Below are positions 8,389 through 16,941 of a stretch of DNA of 64,000 nt, piece by piece. Every line of letters starts with the position of its first letter. The stretch's first letter is position 1. The notes beneath the pieces are model-generated. The model was not told the DNA's origin and did not search any database. It was given only the letters and a program-made list of their open reading frames with translations. Source of the stretch: Caballeronia sp. LZ062 (GTDB lineage: Bacteria; Pseudomonadota; Gammaproteobacteria; Burkholderiales; Burkholderiaceae); contig NZ_JARTWB010000001.1 of the NCBI RefSeq assembly GCF_031450785.1, positions 1,240,001 through 1,304,000 on the forward strand. Direction: 5' to 3'. The position numbers and the translations under genes were made by a program.

Positions 8389-8740
8389 ATGCGGCTCGTG
8401 CGAATGGACTTGATGCGAGGAAAGGACGCCGCCTATCGCGCGGTGATCGGCGATGTCGTGTACGAAAATGCTCGCTTTCAGATCGGTGGTGAGCACCGCG
8501 CGTCGGATTTCATCGTGGATTGTGGATATCTCGGCATTAGCCGCACCGACCATTGCATCGTGATTCAGGTGACGCTCAATGAAGGACGCGATGGGGTGAA
8601 GAAACGCGCGTTTTGCAGAGCCGTCGCGGATGGCCTGCACGAGCGTATTCGTCTGCGGCGCTAGGACGTTTTATCAGCCTGATCGAAGTGAAAGGCAGAA
8701 GTGGTCGTTCGGCAGCCGAGAGTCAATCAATAAAAATAAG
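8389..8740 (+). pseudogene. Decayed tautomerase-family gene
   Basis: The reading frame from 8389 matches the tautomerase family with segments RGKDAAYRAVIGDVVYE, YLGISRTDHCIVIQVTLNEG and RAFCRAVADGLHERI. The catalytic proline after the initiator Met is Arg here. About ten residues seem to be missing near ENARFQIGGEH. A TAG interrupts after LRR, and the family C-terminus continues out of frame (DVFISLIEVK, then KWSFG) after at least two indels. Taken together this is a pseudogene of a 4-oxalocrotonate-tautomerase-like enzyme. Confidence 0.75.
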
Positions 8741-10156
8741 GATCGCATGACGAAGTACTGAGGGAATCCTTGAGCATCACTGCGCTCACGGAGCTCGCTC
8801 TTCGAGAGCCGCGAGACCGCCTCGCCGCTCGCTGGCTGATTAGCCATGGCACCCGAGCGCGTCACCCAGACGCAGCAACAAGTCGAGGGGATTACTAGGC
8901 GTTGCTCGCCGCGAGTACAAAGGCGTCAGCCCTCTTCGCACGCGAGGCCGAACAACTGGGAAGCCGGCTTGCCGAGGAGCAGCAGGGAAGCGCCACGTTA
9001 AAGCATGAAATTGACGCCGTGCGCAGCGGTGGGCCGAGCTTGCGCGCGGCGTTGACATGTTGATAACGAGGCGAGACCAGAGACGCGGAGACTGGTTGCT
9101 GAGACGTTCCAGAAAATCGTCCCGTATCAACTCAGTTTCGAATGACGTTGACTATTCAACGATCAATATGCTGCTGATGTCGGAGTACGGCGTCTCACGA
9201 GTGCTACACGTCGGGGAGTGGCGCACGGGGCCAGCAACCACCTGCGCTGTGCGCGGAACCATCAGGAGCCGTTCGGCCGACGCTACCGAGCCTCGTGGGA
9301 GTGCGTCGCGGCTCAAGACAAAGCCCTCCGAAGCGAAGCTTGCCAGCGACGCTCGCCTGGGCGCGGCATTGGCTGTGGCGACCAGTACGAACTGGACTTC
9401 GGTATGGCGAAGAGCACATCCGGACGATTCCGGTTCGCCCGCAACAGTGACAACTCCTGAGTGCCGATGCCGAAATCAGCGCATCGGACGAGGACATGTC
9501 GCAAATCCCGGCGCATATGACGTTCATGGTGCGCGTCGGCTACGGATATTTAGACTTGCACCGGCAAGCGGTGCGGCGCTTCCCCGACGCTTCCTCAGGG
9601 CGCTGCAGAAGGGGGCGCAAACTCTGGCCGCTCGCCCTCGCGGGACCGGTTGCCCTATCGGCAAGCGATCAGTTGTGGGCGGTATCTAGCAAGGTCATCA
9701 GCCCCACACGCCAACGACGTTGATGATCCACGGGCCCTTGTCGCTCGCCAAGGTCGCTTGAGGCACCTGGTGATGATCCGATTGTTTCGTATCGGCCTGC
9801 CCGGCGCGCTGCAAGTATCGCTCTACGTTTGACGCGTGCACCTTCGTCTACGTCGAAGCCGATCATCACGCGGTGAGCGATGTCGGCGAACATGGAAGAG
9901 GCATGCAACTGCCGGAGCGAACGGCCACGACAACGCCGCCTCAGCGGCTCTTTCCTCGCAGGTAGCAGCAGATCCAGCAAGCGGCCTCGACGAAGATCGA
10001 GGCCGCGATCGAGCGCGTGTGATTGCTCCACAACAGCGCAACGGTTTTCAGAGTATTCCCATATTACGCACTATTGATCGCCGGAACACTTGCGGGTTAC
10101 TGGCGGGATGTGCCGTCGCGCGTCCGGCATCCTAGAAAGAAGCGAAGCATTGAAGA
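8741..10156. other. About 1.4 kb of decayed DNA with no convincing intact gene
   Basis: All frames are interrupted or lack convincing codon use. One short stretch near 8930-9040 reads EAEQLGSRLAEEQQGSATLK, a coiled-coil-like sequence, and in another frame AETFQKIV appears near 9097-9120. These could be remnants of a KfrA-like DNA-binding coiled-coil protein, but this is weak. The open frames at 9057-9689 and 9496-9723 have no recognisable domain. The stretch borders the broken CDI locus and looks like genomic debris. Confidence 0.5.
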
Positions 10157-12367
10157 ATGAATAACGGGATTTACAAGCTGGTCTTTAGCCGCGTACGGCA
10201 CATGATGATTGCGGTTGCTGATTTCGCCACGGGGCAGGGCGCGGAAGGCGGGAGCGCGACGCAGCGCGAGTCGGTCGTATCATTCCACAGCATCGGTTCG
10301 AGCCTTCCCATGCGTGCCGTGGCTTTCGTCGCGATGTTGCTGCTGGGTGCTGCCGCGTCTGAGTCTTATGCTCAGATTGTCGCCGCACCTGGGTCCGCTG
10401 CGCAGGTGATCCAGACGCAGAACGGACTCCAGCAAGTGAACATCGCCAAGCCGTCTGCTGCCGGCGTTTCCCTGAACAATTATTCACAATTCGACGTGCC
10501 CGGAAAGGGCGCGATTCTCAATAACTCGCCGACCATCGTTCAGACGCAACAGGCGGGTTATATCAATGGCAACCCGAATCTCTCGCCGGGGCAATCGGCG
10601 GGGATCATCGTCAACCAGGTGTTGAGCAATTCGCCGTCGCAGTTAAACGGCTTTCTGGAAGTGGCCGGGCAGCGCGCGGAAGTCGTGGTTGCAAATCAGC
10701 TTGCGCTCTCGGCGTATGACCTGGTCAACCGCAACGGCACGATTACACAGGCAGGCACCGCGCCGACGACGTTCACTGTGACCGGCACGCTGGACAACAC
10801 GTCTGGCTCGATTCAGACCAACGCCGCCGATCTGACGCTCGCGCCCGCAGCGCTCGTGAACGACAACGGCACGATCACGAGTTCGGGCACCCGTGTTCAC
10901 CGAATCGCCCGACACCGCGCTGCCCACGCCGATGTTCGACTGGGTGTTCTGCATCTGCTCAGTGTTCGTGCTCTTCACGATGCTGCCGCGCGTGGAGTGC
11001 TCCCAGTAGGAGCTGTCGTGCTCCTCGCGCGCTTCGTTGAGCGTGACATCGCCCGTTGCGACGATGTTCGCCGCGCCCGTCTCAGTCGACAGCGTCGAGC
11101 CTGTGAGCGTCACATTGCCCTTGCTCTTGTCCGTGCTCACTGCCGCCAGCGTCGCATTGCCGCCCGCCGAGAAGCTCGTGCCTACAGCTTGCTCGTCATA
11201 GTTGTGGCTCTCTTGACTGCGCTTCTTGCTGTAGTAGACATCGTCGACCTTGGCGCTATCGGTGACGCTCGTCGCCGTCAGATTGCCACCCGCGACCACC
11301 GTCATGTCCTTGGCGTCCTCGCCCCGATCTTCGACAAGAACAAGATCGAGGCGGGGTTTGAGATCGTCGGGCAGTTCACCGCTGAAGCCGGAACCTTCGT
11401 CGCGAACCGGGTGAAGGAGGCGGATGCGGCGAGCGCGGCGGCGAAGGACCCGAATCTGACGCCGGAACAGCGGGTGCAAGCGCAGCAGCAGGCCGATGAG
11501 CTGAACAAGGACTGGGGCCCCAACGGGACGTATCGTCAGGTGATGACGGCGTTGACGGTGGCGGCGGGTGGCAATGTGACGGCAGGCGCCGGTCGGTTCG
11601 CGCAAGCGGCAACGGTGGCGTATCTGCAAGAGCTTGGGGCGAACGAAGTCAAGCAGCTAGCGGATTCGCTGAAGGACGAAACGGCGCGGGCAGCGCTGCA
11701 TGCGATCGTGGGATGCGCGGGTGCGGCGGGATCGGGCGCGAACTGCGGCGCGGGCGCCATGGGCGCGGCGGCCAGTAGTGTCATCGGGAGCCTGCTTGGA
11801 CCGACGGAGAATATGTCGGCGGCGGATCGGCTAGTTCGGGAGAATTTGGTCAATAGTCTGGTGGCAGGCGTGGCCACGGGCATGGGCGCGAGTGGGGCGG
11901 ATACCGCGACGGCTGCGGGGGCGGCGCAGATTGAGGTGCAGAATAATCAGGTTTCGATACTGCCGAAGAAGAATCCGCTGTCGGTTGATTTGGTGAAGAC
12001 GTTCTGCGGCGCGGGCAAGTGCACGGACGACCAGGTGAAGCAGCTCGTTCAAACGCAGAACCAGATGAACGAGGCTTCGGGCAAGAACGCGGTCACGGCG
12101 GCGGGTGCTGTCGCGGCAGTGGCGGCGATTCCAGCGTTGGCAGTGCTTGGGCCGGAGGCGTTGACGCTTGCGCTGACCAATCCGGCAGCGGCGGTGAATG
12201 CTGGCATCATTACGGCGGAGACGGCGGCAGCCATTGTGACTAACTCGGTTGCTCCGAGCGTTGCAGTAGAAGGGGCAGCGGCAAGAGCAGGCAGTGCCGC
12301 CGACATGCGCACGGGTACGCAGTTGCGCAATCGATTGGCTTTTCAGGACGCTGGGCTGCTGGATTGA
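10157..12367 (+). pseudogene. cdiA: Rearranged cdiA/TpsA-type filamentous hemagglutinin gene
   Basis: It starts as a genuine two-partner secreted exoprotein: an extended signal peptide region (MNNGIYKLVFSRVRHMMI), signal peptide (AVAFVAMLLLGAAASESYA), then the TPS domain (NGLQQVNIAKPSAAGVSLNN, NYSQFDVPGKGAILNNSPT, IIVNQVLSNSPSQLNGFLEV). Reading stays open but becomes non-homologous between about 10890 and 11316, where the opposite strand carries the expected hemagglutinin sequence. From about 11317 the C-terminal pretoxin region resumes in frame (FDKNKIEAGFEIVGQF, AGAMGAAASSVIGSLLGPTE, RENLVNSLVAGVATGMG). The product ends at a TGA just before the toxin part. CdiA is normally over 3000 residues; this reading is 736. 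Confidence 0.85.
10890..11316 (-). other. Inverted internal segment of cdiA
   Basis: Read on the minus strand, this stretch encodes hemagglutinin-repeat sequence in good register: MTVVAGGNLTATSVTDSAKV, SQESHNYDEQAVGTSFSAGG, NVTLTGSTLSTETGAANIV, REEHDSSYWEHSTRGSIV and NTQSNIGVGSAVSGDSVN. This is the central part of a CdiA protein, so the segment has been flipped relative to the TPS domain before it and the pretoxin after it. Ends are set from where homology-like sequence switches strand, to within about 10 bp. I saw no clear inverted repeat at the junctions. Confidence 0.8.
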
Positions 12368-12627
12368 AGCGGGGAACTGACCGAAGCGGCGATTCAAAAT
12401 TCTCGGAGGATCAATTCGTCTGGTTCCGGCACGATCAACAATCCGTCTATCGTTCAAGAACTGACGAAAGATGGTTCTAATATTGCTGATTGGGGAAAGT
12501 ACACAACGCAATCAGTGACTGCGCCCAATGGACAATCATTGCAGATTGACTACTATATGAATTCGAAATCTGAAAAATTGATTACGCCACGCCTGATTAC
12601 AAGGTGAAGGGAGTTGTTCTACCATGA
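12368..12627 (+). pseudogene. Broken CdiA C-terminal toxin domain
   Basis: The TGA at 12365-12367 interrupts ...RLAFQDAGLLD, and the same frame continues SGELTEAAIQNSRRINSSGS, then NNPSIVQELTKDGSNIADWG and KYTTQSVTAPNGQSLQIDYY. Near 12572 a one-base deletion shifts the frame; the expected ending continues as KIDYATPDYKVKGVVLP with a stop at 12625-12627. That stop overlaps the start of the immunity gene by four bases (ATGA). It looks like a small polymorphic-toxin C-terminal module inactivated by one nonsense and one frameshift change. The toxic activity is not known to me. Confidence 0.75.
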
Positions 12628-13052
12628 TGGTTCGTTATGCTAGGGAACGCGGTTTTAAGGGACAAGGGTGTGATCCGCTGCTTACCCTTGGACGGATATA
12701 TCTTGTGATGGGTGTTGTGATAAGGCCTGCGCCGTATCAAGTGCAAGTATGCATTCTCACAGATACCGATCCGGGAGACCACCGAGATGGTAAGCCATAC
12801 TCGGATGGCGGGCCTGGCTTGTTCGATATGAACTTTTTTGACATCGCAGATGTGGATGTGCCACCGGACTGGTCGATGATTGATCAAGGGAAAGGTTATT
12901 ACACCTTGAGCCCAAAAGAATTCGGCGGTGACTTCTGGGATCGCTTTCACGATGGGGATTCTCGGGCGGAGACGACCTTTGAACAAGTGTTAAAAAGACT
13001 AGAAGTCTTCCACTCTGGGGAAAATCCTTCAGACCACTGTGATCATGTTTAA
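12624..13052 (+). CDS. Putative CDI immunity protein (CdiI), intact
   Basis: A 142-residue soluble protein starting MMVRYARERGFKGQGCDPLL with internal LFDMNFFDIADVDVPPDWSM and GKGYYTLSPKEFGGDFWDRF and an acidic tail. Its start overlaps the original toxin stop as ATGA, the usual arrangement for a toxin/immunity pair. Base composition is more AT-rich than the surroundings, typical of exchanged immunity modules. The frame is open with no visible lesion although the toxin before it is broken. The immunity role is inferred from position; I do not recognise a named family. Confidence 0.65.
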   Translation: MMVRYARERGFKGQGCDPLLTLGRIYLVMGVVIRPAPYQVQVCILTDTDPGDHRDGKPYSDGGPGLFDMNFFDIADVDVPPDWSMIDQGKGYYTLSPKEFGGDFWDRFHDGDSRAETTFEQVLKRLEVFHSGENPSDHCDHV

Positions 13053-13069
13053 CAAGACCCAGCAAATGA

Positions 13070-13399
13070 AGTAGTCGAAGGCTTGCGAGCCACGGCGCGA
13101 GCAACTACGTAACAAGGGCGGAAGCAGCGGCAGAGGGGCAGCCCGGCAAACCGATGAATAATAGCGTTCCCGGTGGGAAAATGGGCGCCGATGTGTTCAA
13201 AACACGACCATTGTCTCACCTTCAACCACCAGTTGAGTTTTGTATGAAGCCGATATTGGGCTCAGCGGCAACATGTCTCGTAGTAATCAAACCGGCACAG
13301 GTGTTGTATTCGAGTGACGGATTGCTGTACGACCGATCATTACAAGACAGCAACTTCTATTGGAAATCGAGGCTAGAGCTAGGGTTCAAGAGGAAGTAA
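13070..13399 (+). pseudogene. Possible remnant of a second (orphan) toxin module
   Basis: An open frame with no proper start from 13070 reads through ASHGASNYVTRAEAAAEGQP, GKPMNNSVPGGKMGADVF and, near the end, LLYDRSLQDSNFYWKSRLEL. It stops just before the next immunity-like frame. Position and AT-richer composition suggest the tail of a displaced CdiA-CT. I recognise no toxin family and no upstream pretoxin sequence, so this is tentative. Confidence 0.35.
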
Positions 13400-13401
13400 C
13401 G

Positions 13402-13892
13402 ATGCTGTGTGGCGATCCCAGTACGCTCGCGATTTGGCGCGATCCAATTGCGTCTTGGTCGGACGAGAGGGTTGAGAATGGTTGTTTCGGTTACTTTGTA
13501 GGGAGTCGTTTGTTTCTTTTGTTCTTCTTTGTCCACGCTTGGCGTAGACCTGGATCTGTCGAGTACAGTCAACAGCATGAAGAATGGTGTAGAAGACAAA
13601 CGATTGTTCTCTGCAGCAGTCGTTGATGTCTATGAGGAGCTTTGCGATAGGGCCTTTCCCCCTGTCGATTCATGCGCGAAAGAAAGTGACTTCAAACATC
13701 TCGTCTCCGTTGGAAGTCTGTTAGATGAAGGTCACAATGTCTTTCTAATCGAGTGGAAAAGATCGGGCAAGGATCATTTACGGTTGTAACGAAGACGTTG
13801 ATAGCGTGATGGATGTTATGCTTGATCGCGATAGTTTCCAGTCAGTGGTTCGAGAAGTCGTTGAGGAGTACAAAAACCTACCACATAATTGA
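13402..13892 (+). pseudogene. Frameshifted immunity-protein gene (Imm42-like)
   Basis: Three consecutive frames join into one plausible protein. Frame 1 from the ATG at 13402: MLCGDPSTLAIWRDPIASWS, then NGCFGYFVGSRLFLL. Frame 2 from about 13529: LGVDLDLSSTVNSMKNGVED, then YEELCDRAFPPVDSC and LVSVGSLLDEGHNVFLIEW. Frame 3 from about 13760: IIYGCNEDVDSVMDVMLDRD, then SFQSVVREVVEEYKN, stop at 13890-13892. The start (GDP...FAIW-like) and layout resemble the Imm42 immunity family. Two frameshifts make it a pseudogene. Confidence 0.5.
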
Positions 13893-13904
13893 TGTGAAAC
13901 AATG

Positions 13905-14400
13905 TGCCCGCGGTCACGACACCGACCACTACGACTCCAAGCAGCAGGGCGCCGGAGTAGGTGTGAGTATCCCGGTGTCGGGCGTGGGCAAGCCGAGCGT
14001 GTCGGCCAGTGTGAGCCAGCAGCAGATGAACTCGGACTACGCGAGCGTGAGCGAGCAGTCAGGGATCAAGGCAGGCTCGGGCGGGTTCGATATCGACGTG
14101 AAGGGCAATACTGACCTCAAAGGCGGCGTCATTGCGAGCGAAGCGGACGCGTCGAAGAACAGTCTGAACACGGCAACGCTGACGTACAGCGACATCGAGA
14201 ATCACGCGAACTACGATGCGTCGTCGTTTGCGGCGAGCGGTGGCTATAGCTTCGGCGGTGGCGACGGTGACAAGAGCGGGATCGGCAAGGATCAAAAGGG
14301 TGTGGCGAACAACACCAATCCAGTGCCAGGCACGGATCTGCCGAAGAACGACAGCGGAGTAACGGTTGCGCCGCCTGTGGCGATGGCAGCGTCGTCGCGG
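13905..14400 (+). pseudogene. Displaced internal fragment of cdiA
   Basis: Encodes typical late hemagglutinin-repeat sequence: DHYDSKQQGAGVGVSIPVSG, VSASVSQQQMNSDYASVSEQ, SGIKAGSGGFDIDVKGNTDL, ASKNSLNTATLTYSDIENHA and NYDASSFAASGGYSFGGGDG, ending near GVTVAPPVAMAAS. In an intact CdiA this part precedes the pretoxin region, yet here it lies 1.5 kb after the toxin. The open frame continues to 14676, but that extension has no family resemblance. There is no start codon or signal of its own. Confidence 0.8.
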
Positions 14401-14903
14401 TCTTCAAGCTGCGTGGCGATCCCGCCTGGGCATTTCACGCAGCGCCAATGCCCGCATGAACTCTGCTTCCCGTCCACGGCTCGAGTACCGCTTCGGGCTG
14501 TCACTCCTTGCTGCTCTCTTGGGGGGCTCGGTGGAAAATTTAGGAATGCGACGACTTGCAGTATTCGGCGTCGGACGATTAAGGTACAGACCACAGCTCG
14601 CGTGAAACGCGGATGGGGGAGACTTGCAATCGCGATTGGCAGGAGAATCTCACCGGCCTCCGAAACAGGCTTTTGACTTTCATCTTGTGATTCAGTTCGT
14701 TCACTTTTCTCCGGTCGATCGAAAATAAGACGGGGTGTTAGCCAATTTCACGCGCGAATGAGACTGCTTCGTCAGTCTCGTCGACGACAAACAACGTTCC
14801 TTTTATGGTACGCACGAGTGATTCTGACTATCGATAAGGCAATTCGTACACCTAAGGTACACAGTACGTTAGCGAGACATTTCGCCCTAAACCCTAGAAA
14901 TCT
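14401..14903. other. Non-coding or decayed stretch
   Basis: About 500 bp between the last cdiA fragment and the acyltransferase gene. An open frame continues into it from the cdiA fragment but with unlike composition, and no other frame has recognisable content. The AT-richer part near 14690-14890 probably holds the promoter of the acyltransferase gene. Confidence 0.4.
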
Positions 14904-16931
14904 ATGAATGTCCTCGTTTCGCCGGGGGCTGTTCGCCCCGCATCTGAAAAATACCGGCCCGAAATTGACGGTCTGCGGGCAGTAGCGGTATTGGCAGTGG
15001 TCATGTTCCACGCCTTTCCGACCCTCGTCCCGGGCGGCTATGTCGGTGTCGATATATTCTTCGTCATTTCAGGTTTTCTGATCACCGGGATCCTGCTTTC
15101 AGAATTGGACGAGGAACGCTTCAGTGTTACTCGCTTCTATGGACGCCGCGTCAGGCGAATCTTTCCGGCGTTTGTTTTGGTGTTGGGCTTCGTTTTTTCG
15201 CTCGGCTGGTTCTCGCTGTTCAAGACCGAATACAGAGATCTAGGCAAACAGATCGTGTCCGGCGCCGCGTTCGTGGCGAACCTCGCTTTCTGGAAAGAGG
15301 CCGGCTATTTTGACAGCGCCGCCGACACCAAACCTTTACTGCACCTGTGGTCGCTCGGCGTTGAAGAACAGTTCTACATTCTCTGGCCGCTGCTGCTGGC
15401 ATTCGCACGGCGGCGCCAAATCGGCCTCGCGAGACTGATGCTCGGAATATCCGTGGTCTCCTTTGGTGTCAACGTGCTGCTAATCAATCACCATCCGGCG
15501 GCCGCATTTTATTCACCCTTTAGCCGCTTCTGGGAGCTCCTTGCCGGCGCGATGCTCGCCTACGTGATGCGGTCATCGCTCGATCGAAATGCGGCTGCCC
15601 CGCGCCGACTGCCGATGCTCGGCGCAATGCTATGCGTCGCGGCCATGTTCGCGCTAAACCGGAACTCGGCGTTTCCCGGATGGTGGGCGCTGCTGCCTGT
15701 TGCCGGGGCTTCCCTGTGCATCTACGGCAACGGCGCGGATCCCGTGGCGCGTCACGTACTGAGCCGACCGGTGATGGTGTGGATCGGCAAGATCAGCTAT
15801 CCACTTTACCTCTGGCATTGGCCGTTGCTGTCGTTTGCGACCGTCCTCGCTGGTGCGCAGCCAGCCGCCCAGGTGCGCGCCGTCCTCGTCGGGATTAGCG
15901 TCGTGCTCGCGTGGGCCACCTGCGCGGTGATCGAGAAGCCCATCCGTTTCGGCCCGAGCCGTCGCATGAAGGTAGTCATCCCGTGCGTGCTGGTCGTGCT
16001 CATGGCCTTCCTAGGTGGCATGGCCTGGATGCGCGACGGATTCGGGTTTCGTAAAGGCTATAGCCTAGGTGCCGACGTGAACACCGCATCGCTGGGGGCA
16101 GGGCGCGAATACACGGAACGCAATTGCGGTGTTTCCTCGCGGGACGAGCATCTTTTCCAGTTTTGCGCACAGGACAGCAGGGAACCGCCGCGTGCCGTCG
16201 TATGGGGCGACAGCAAGGCTGACGCCACGTATTGGGGCCTCGTGCGGCAGTCGGCACAGGGGCTTCGCTGGCGCCTGATCGGGCGTGCGAGCTGCGCGCC
16301 CATGGTCGGCGCTGCCCGGCTGTCGTCTTACGCGAATGACAATCCAGACGAATGCGAACGGTCCAACCGGATCGCCGCGCAGGCGATCGCTTCCGATCCG
16401 CACATCGAACTCGTCCTGCTGACGGGAGCCGCCCGCGTGCTGGTCGGGCCTCAATACGGCAATGCCGTGACCCGCAAGCCGGATGTGAACGGCGCGCTCG
16501 ACGGTCTCGATGCCGCGATTACTTCCTTACAGCGTGCTGGCAAGAAGGTCGCGCTGCTGATGGATAACCCGACCTTACCCGATCCGCGTGAATGCATGGA
16601 TCGCAGGTTGATGGCGTCTAGCGCAGTCCGGAAGTCCCTCGGCGTCGACCGAGCCGGCTCTTCGGCACCTCGGTGCACGGTTTCCTATGACGCGCACCTG
16701 GCAGCCACGGCCGCGTATCGCTCGATCATGACCATCCTGCACGACAGGCACCCGGAGGTTTCCTTTTTCGACCCGGCAACAGTTTTGTGCGATCGGCGAA
16801 AAAATGCCTGTTCGATTACGAAGGACGGCGCATTCCTCTACAGCTATGGCGATCACGTATCAGATGCCGGCAACAAGCTGATCGCCGATTACATCCTGCC
16901 TGAACTTGAAGTCAGTTTGGCCAGCAAATAA
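14904..16931 (+). CDS. OafA/YrhL-type membrane acyltransferase with SGNH domain
   Basis: A 675-residue protein. The first 380 or so residues form an acyltransferase-3 domain (YRPEIDGLRAVAVLAVVMFH, GGYVGVDIFFVISGFLITGI, RRVRRIFPAF, HLWSLGVEEQFYILWPLLLA) with about ten membrane segments. The rest is a periplasmic SGNH-hydrolase-like domain (VVWGDSKADATYW near its start, DGAFLYSYGDHVSDAGNKL near its end). Such enzymes O-acetylate surface polysaccharides. It sits between cdiA remnants and cdiB, and its stop codon lies in the cdiB ribosome site. Whether it serves the CDI system or is an O-antigen decoration gene is open. Confidence 0.85.
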   Translation: MNVLVSPGAVRPASEKYRPEIDGLRAVAVLAVVMFHAFPTLVPGGYVGVDIFFVISGFLITGILLSELDEERFSVTRFYGRRVRRIFPAFVLVLGFVFSLGWFSLFKTEYRDLGKQIVSGAAFVANLAFWKEAGYFDSAADTKPLLHLWSLGVEEQFYILWPLLLAFARRRQIGLARLMLGISVVSFGVNVLLINHHPAAAFYSPFSRFWELLAGAMLAYVMRSSLDRNAAAPRRLPMLGAMLCVAAMFALNRNSAFPGWWALLPVAGASLCIYGNGADPVARHVLSRPVMVWIGKISYPLYLWHWPLLSFATVLAGAQPAAQVRAVLVGISVVLAWATCAVIEKPIRFGPSRRMKVVIPCVLVVLMAFLGGMAWMRDGFGFRKGYSLGADVNTASLGAGREYTERNCGVSSRDEHLFQFCAQDSREPPRAVVWGDSKADATYWGLVRQSAQGLRWRLIGRASCAPMVGAARLSSYANDNPDECERSNRIAAQAIASDPHIELVLLTGAARVLVGPQYGNAVTRKPDVNGALDGLDAAITSLQRAGKKVALLMDNPTLPDPRECMDRRLMASSAVRKSLGVDRAGSSAPRCTVSYDAHLAATAAYRSIMTILHDRHPEVSFFDPATVLCDRRKNACSITKDGAFLYSYGDHVSDAGNKLIADYILPELEVSLASK

Positions 16932-16941
16932 GGAAATAGAT

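Noticed and set aside
10643-11629. Long minus-strand open frame across cdiA
   Set aside because: Only its middle part (about 10890-11316) is hemagglutinin-like; the ends are antisense to the TPS and pretoxin regions. It is explained by an inverted segment, not by a separate gene.
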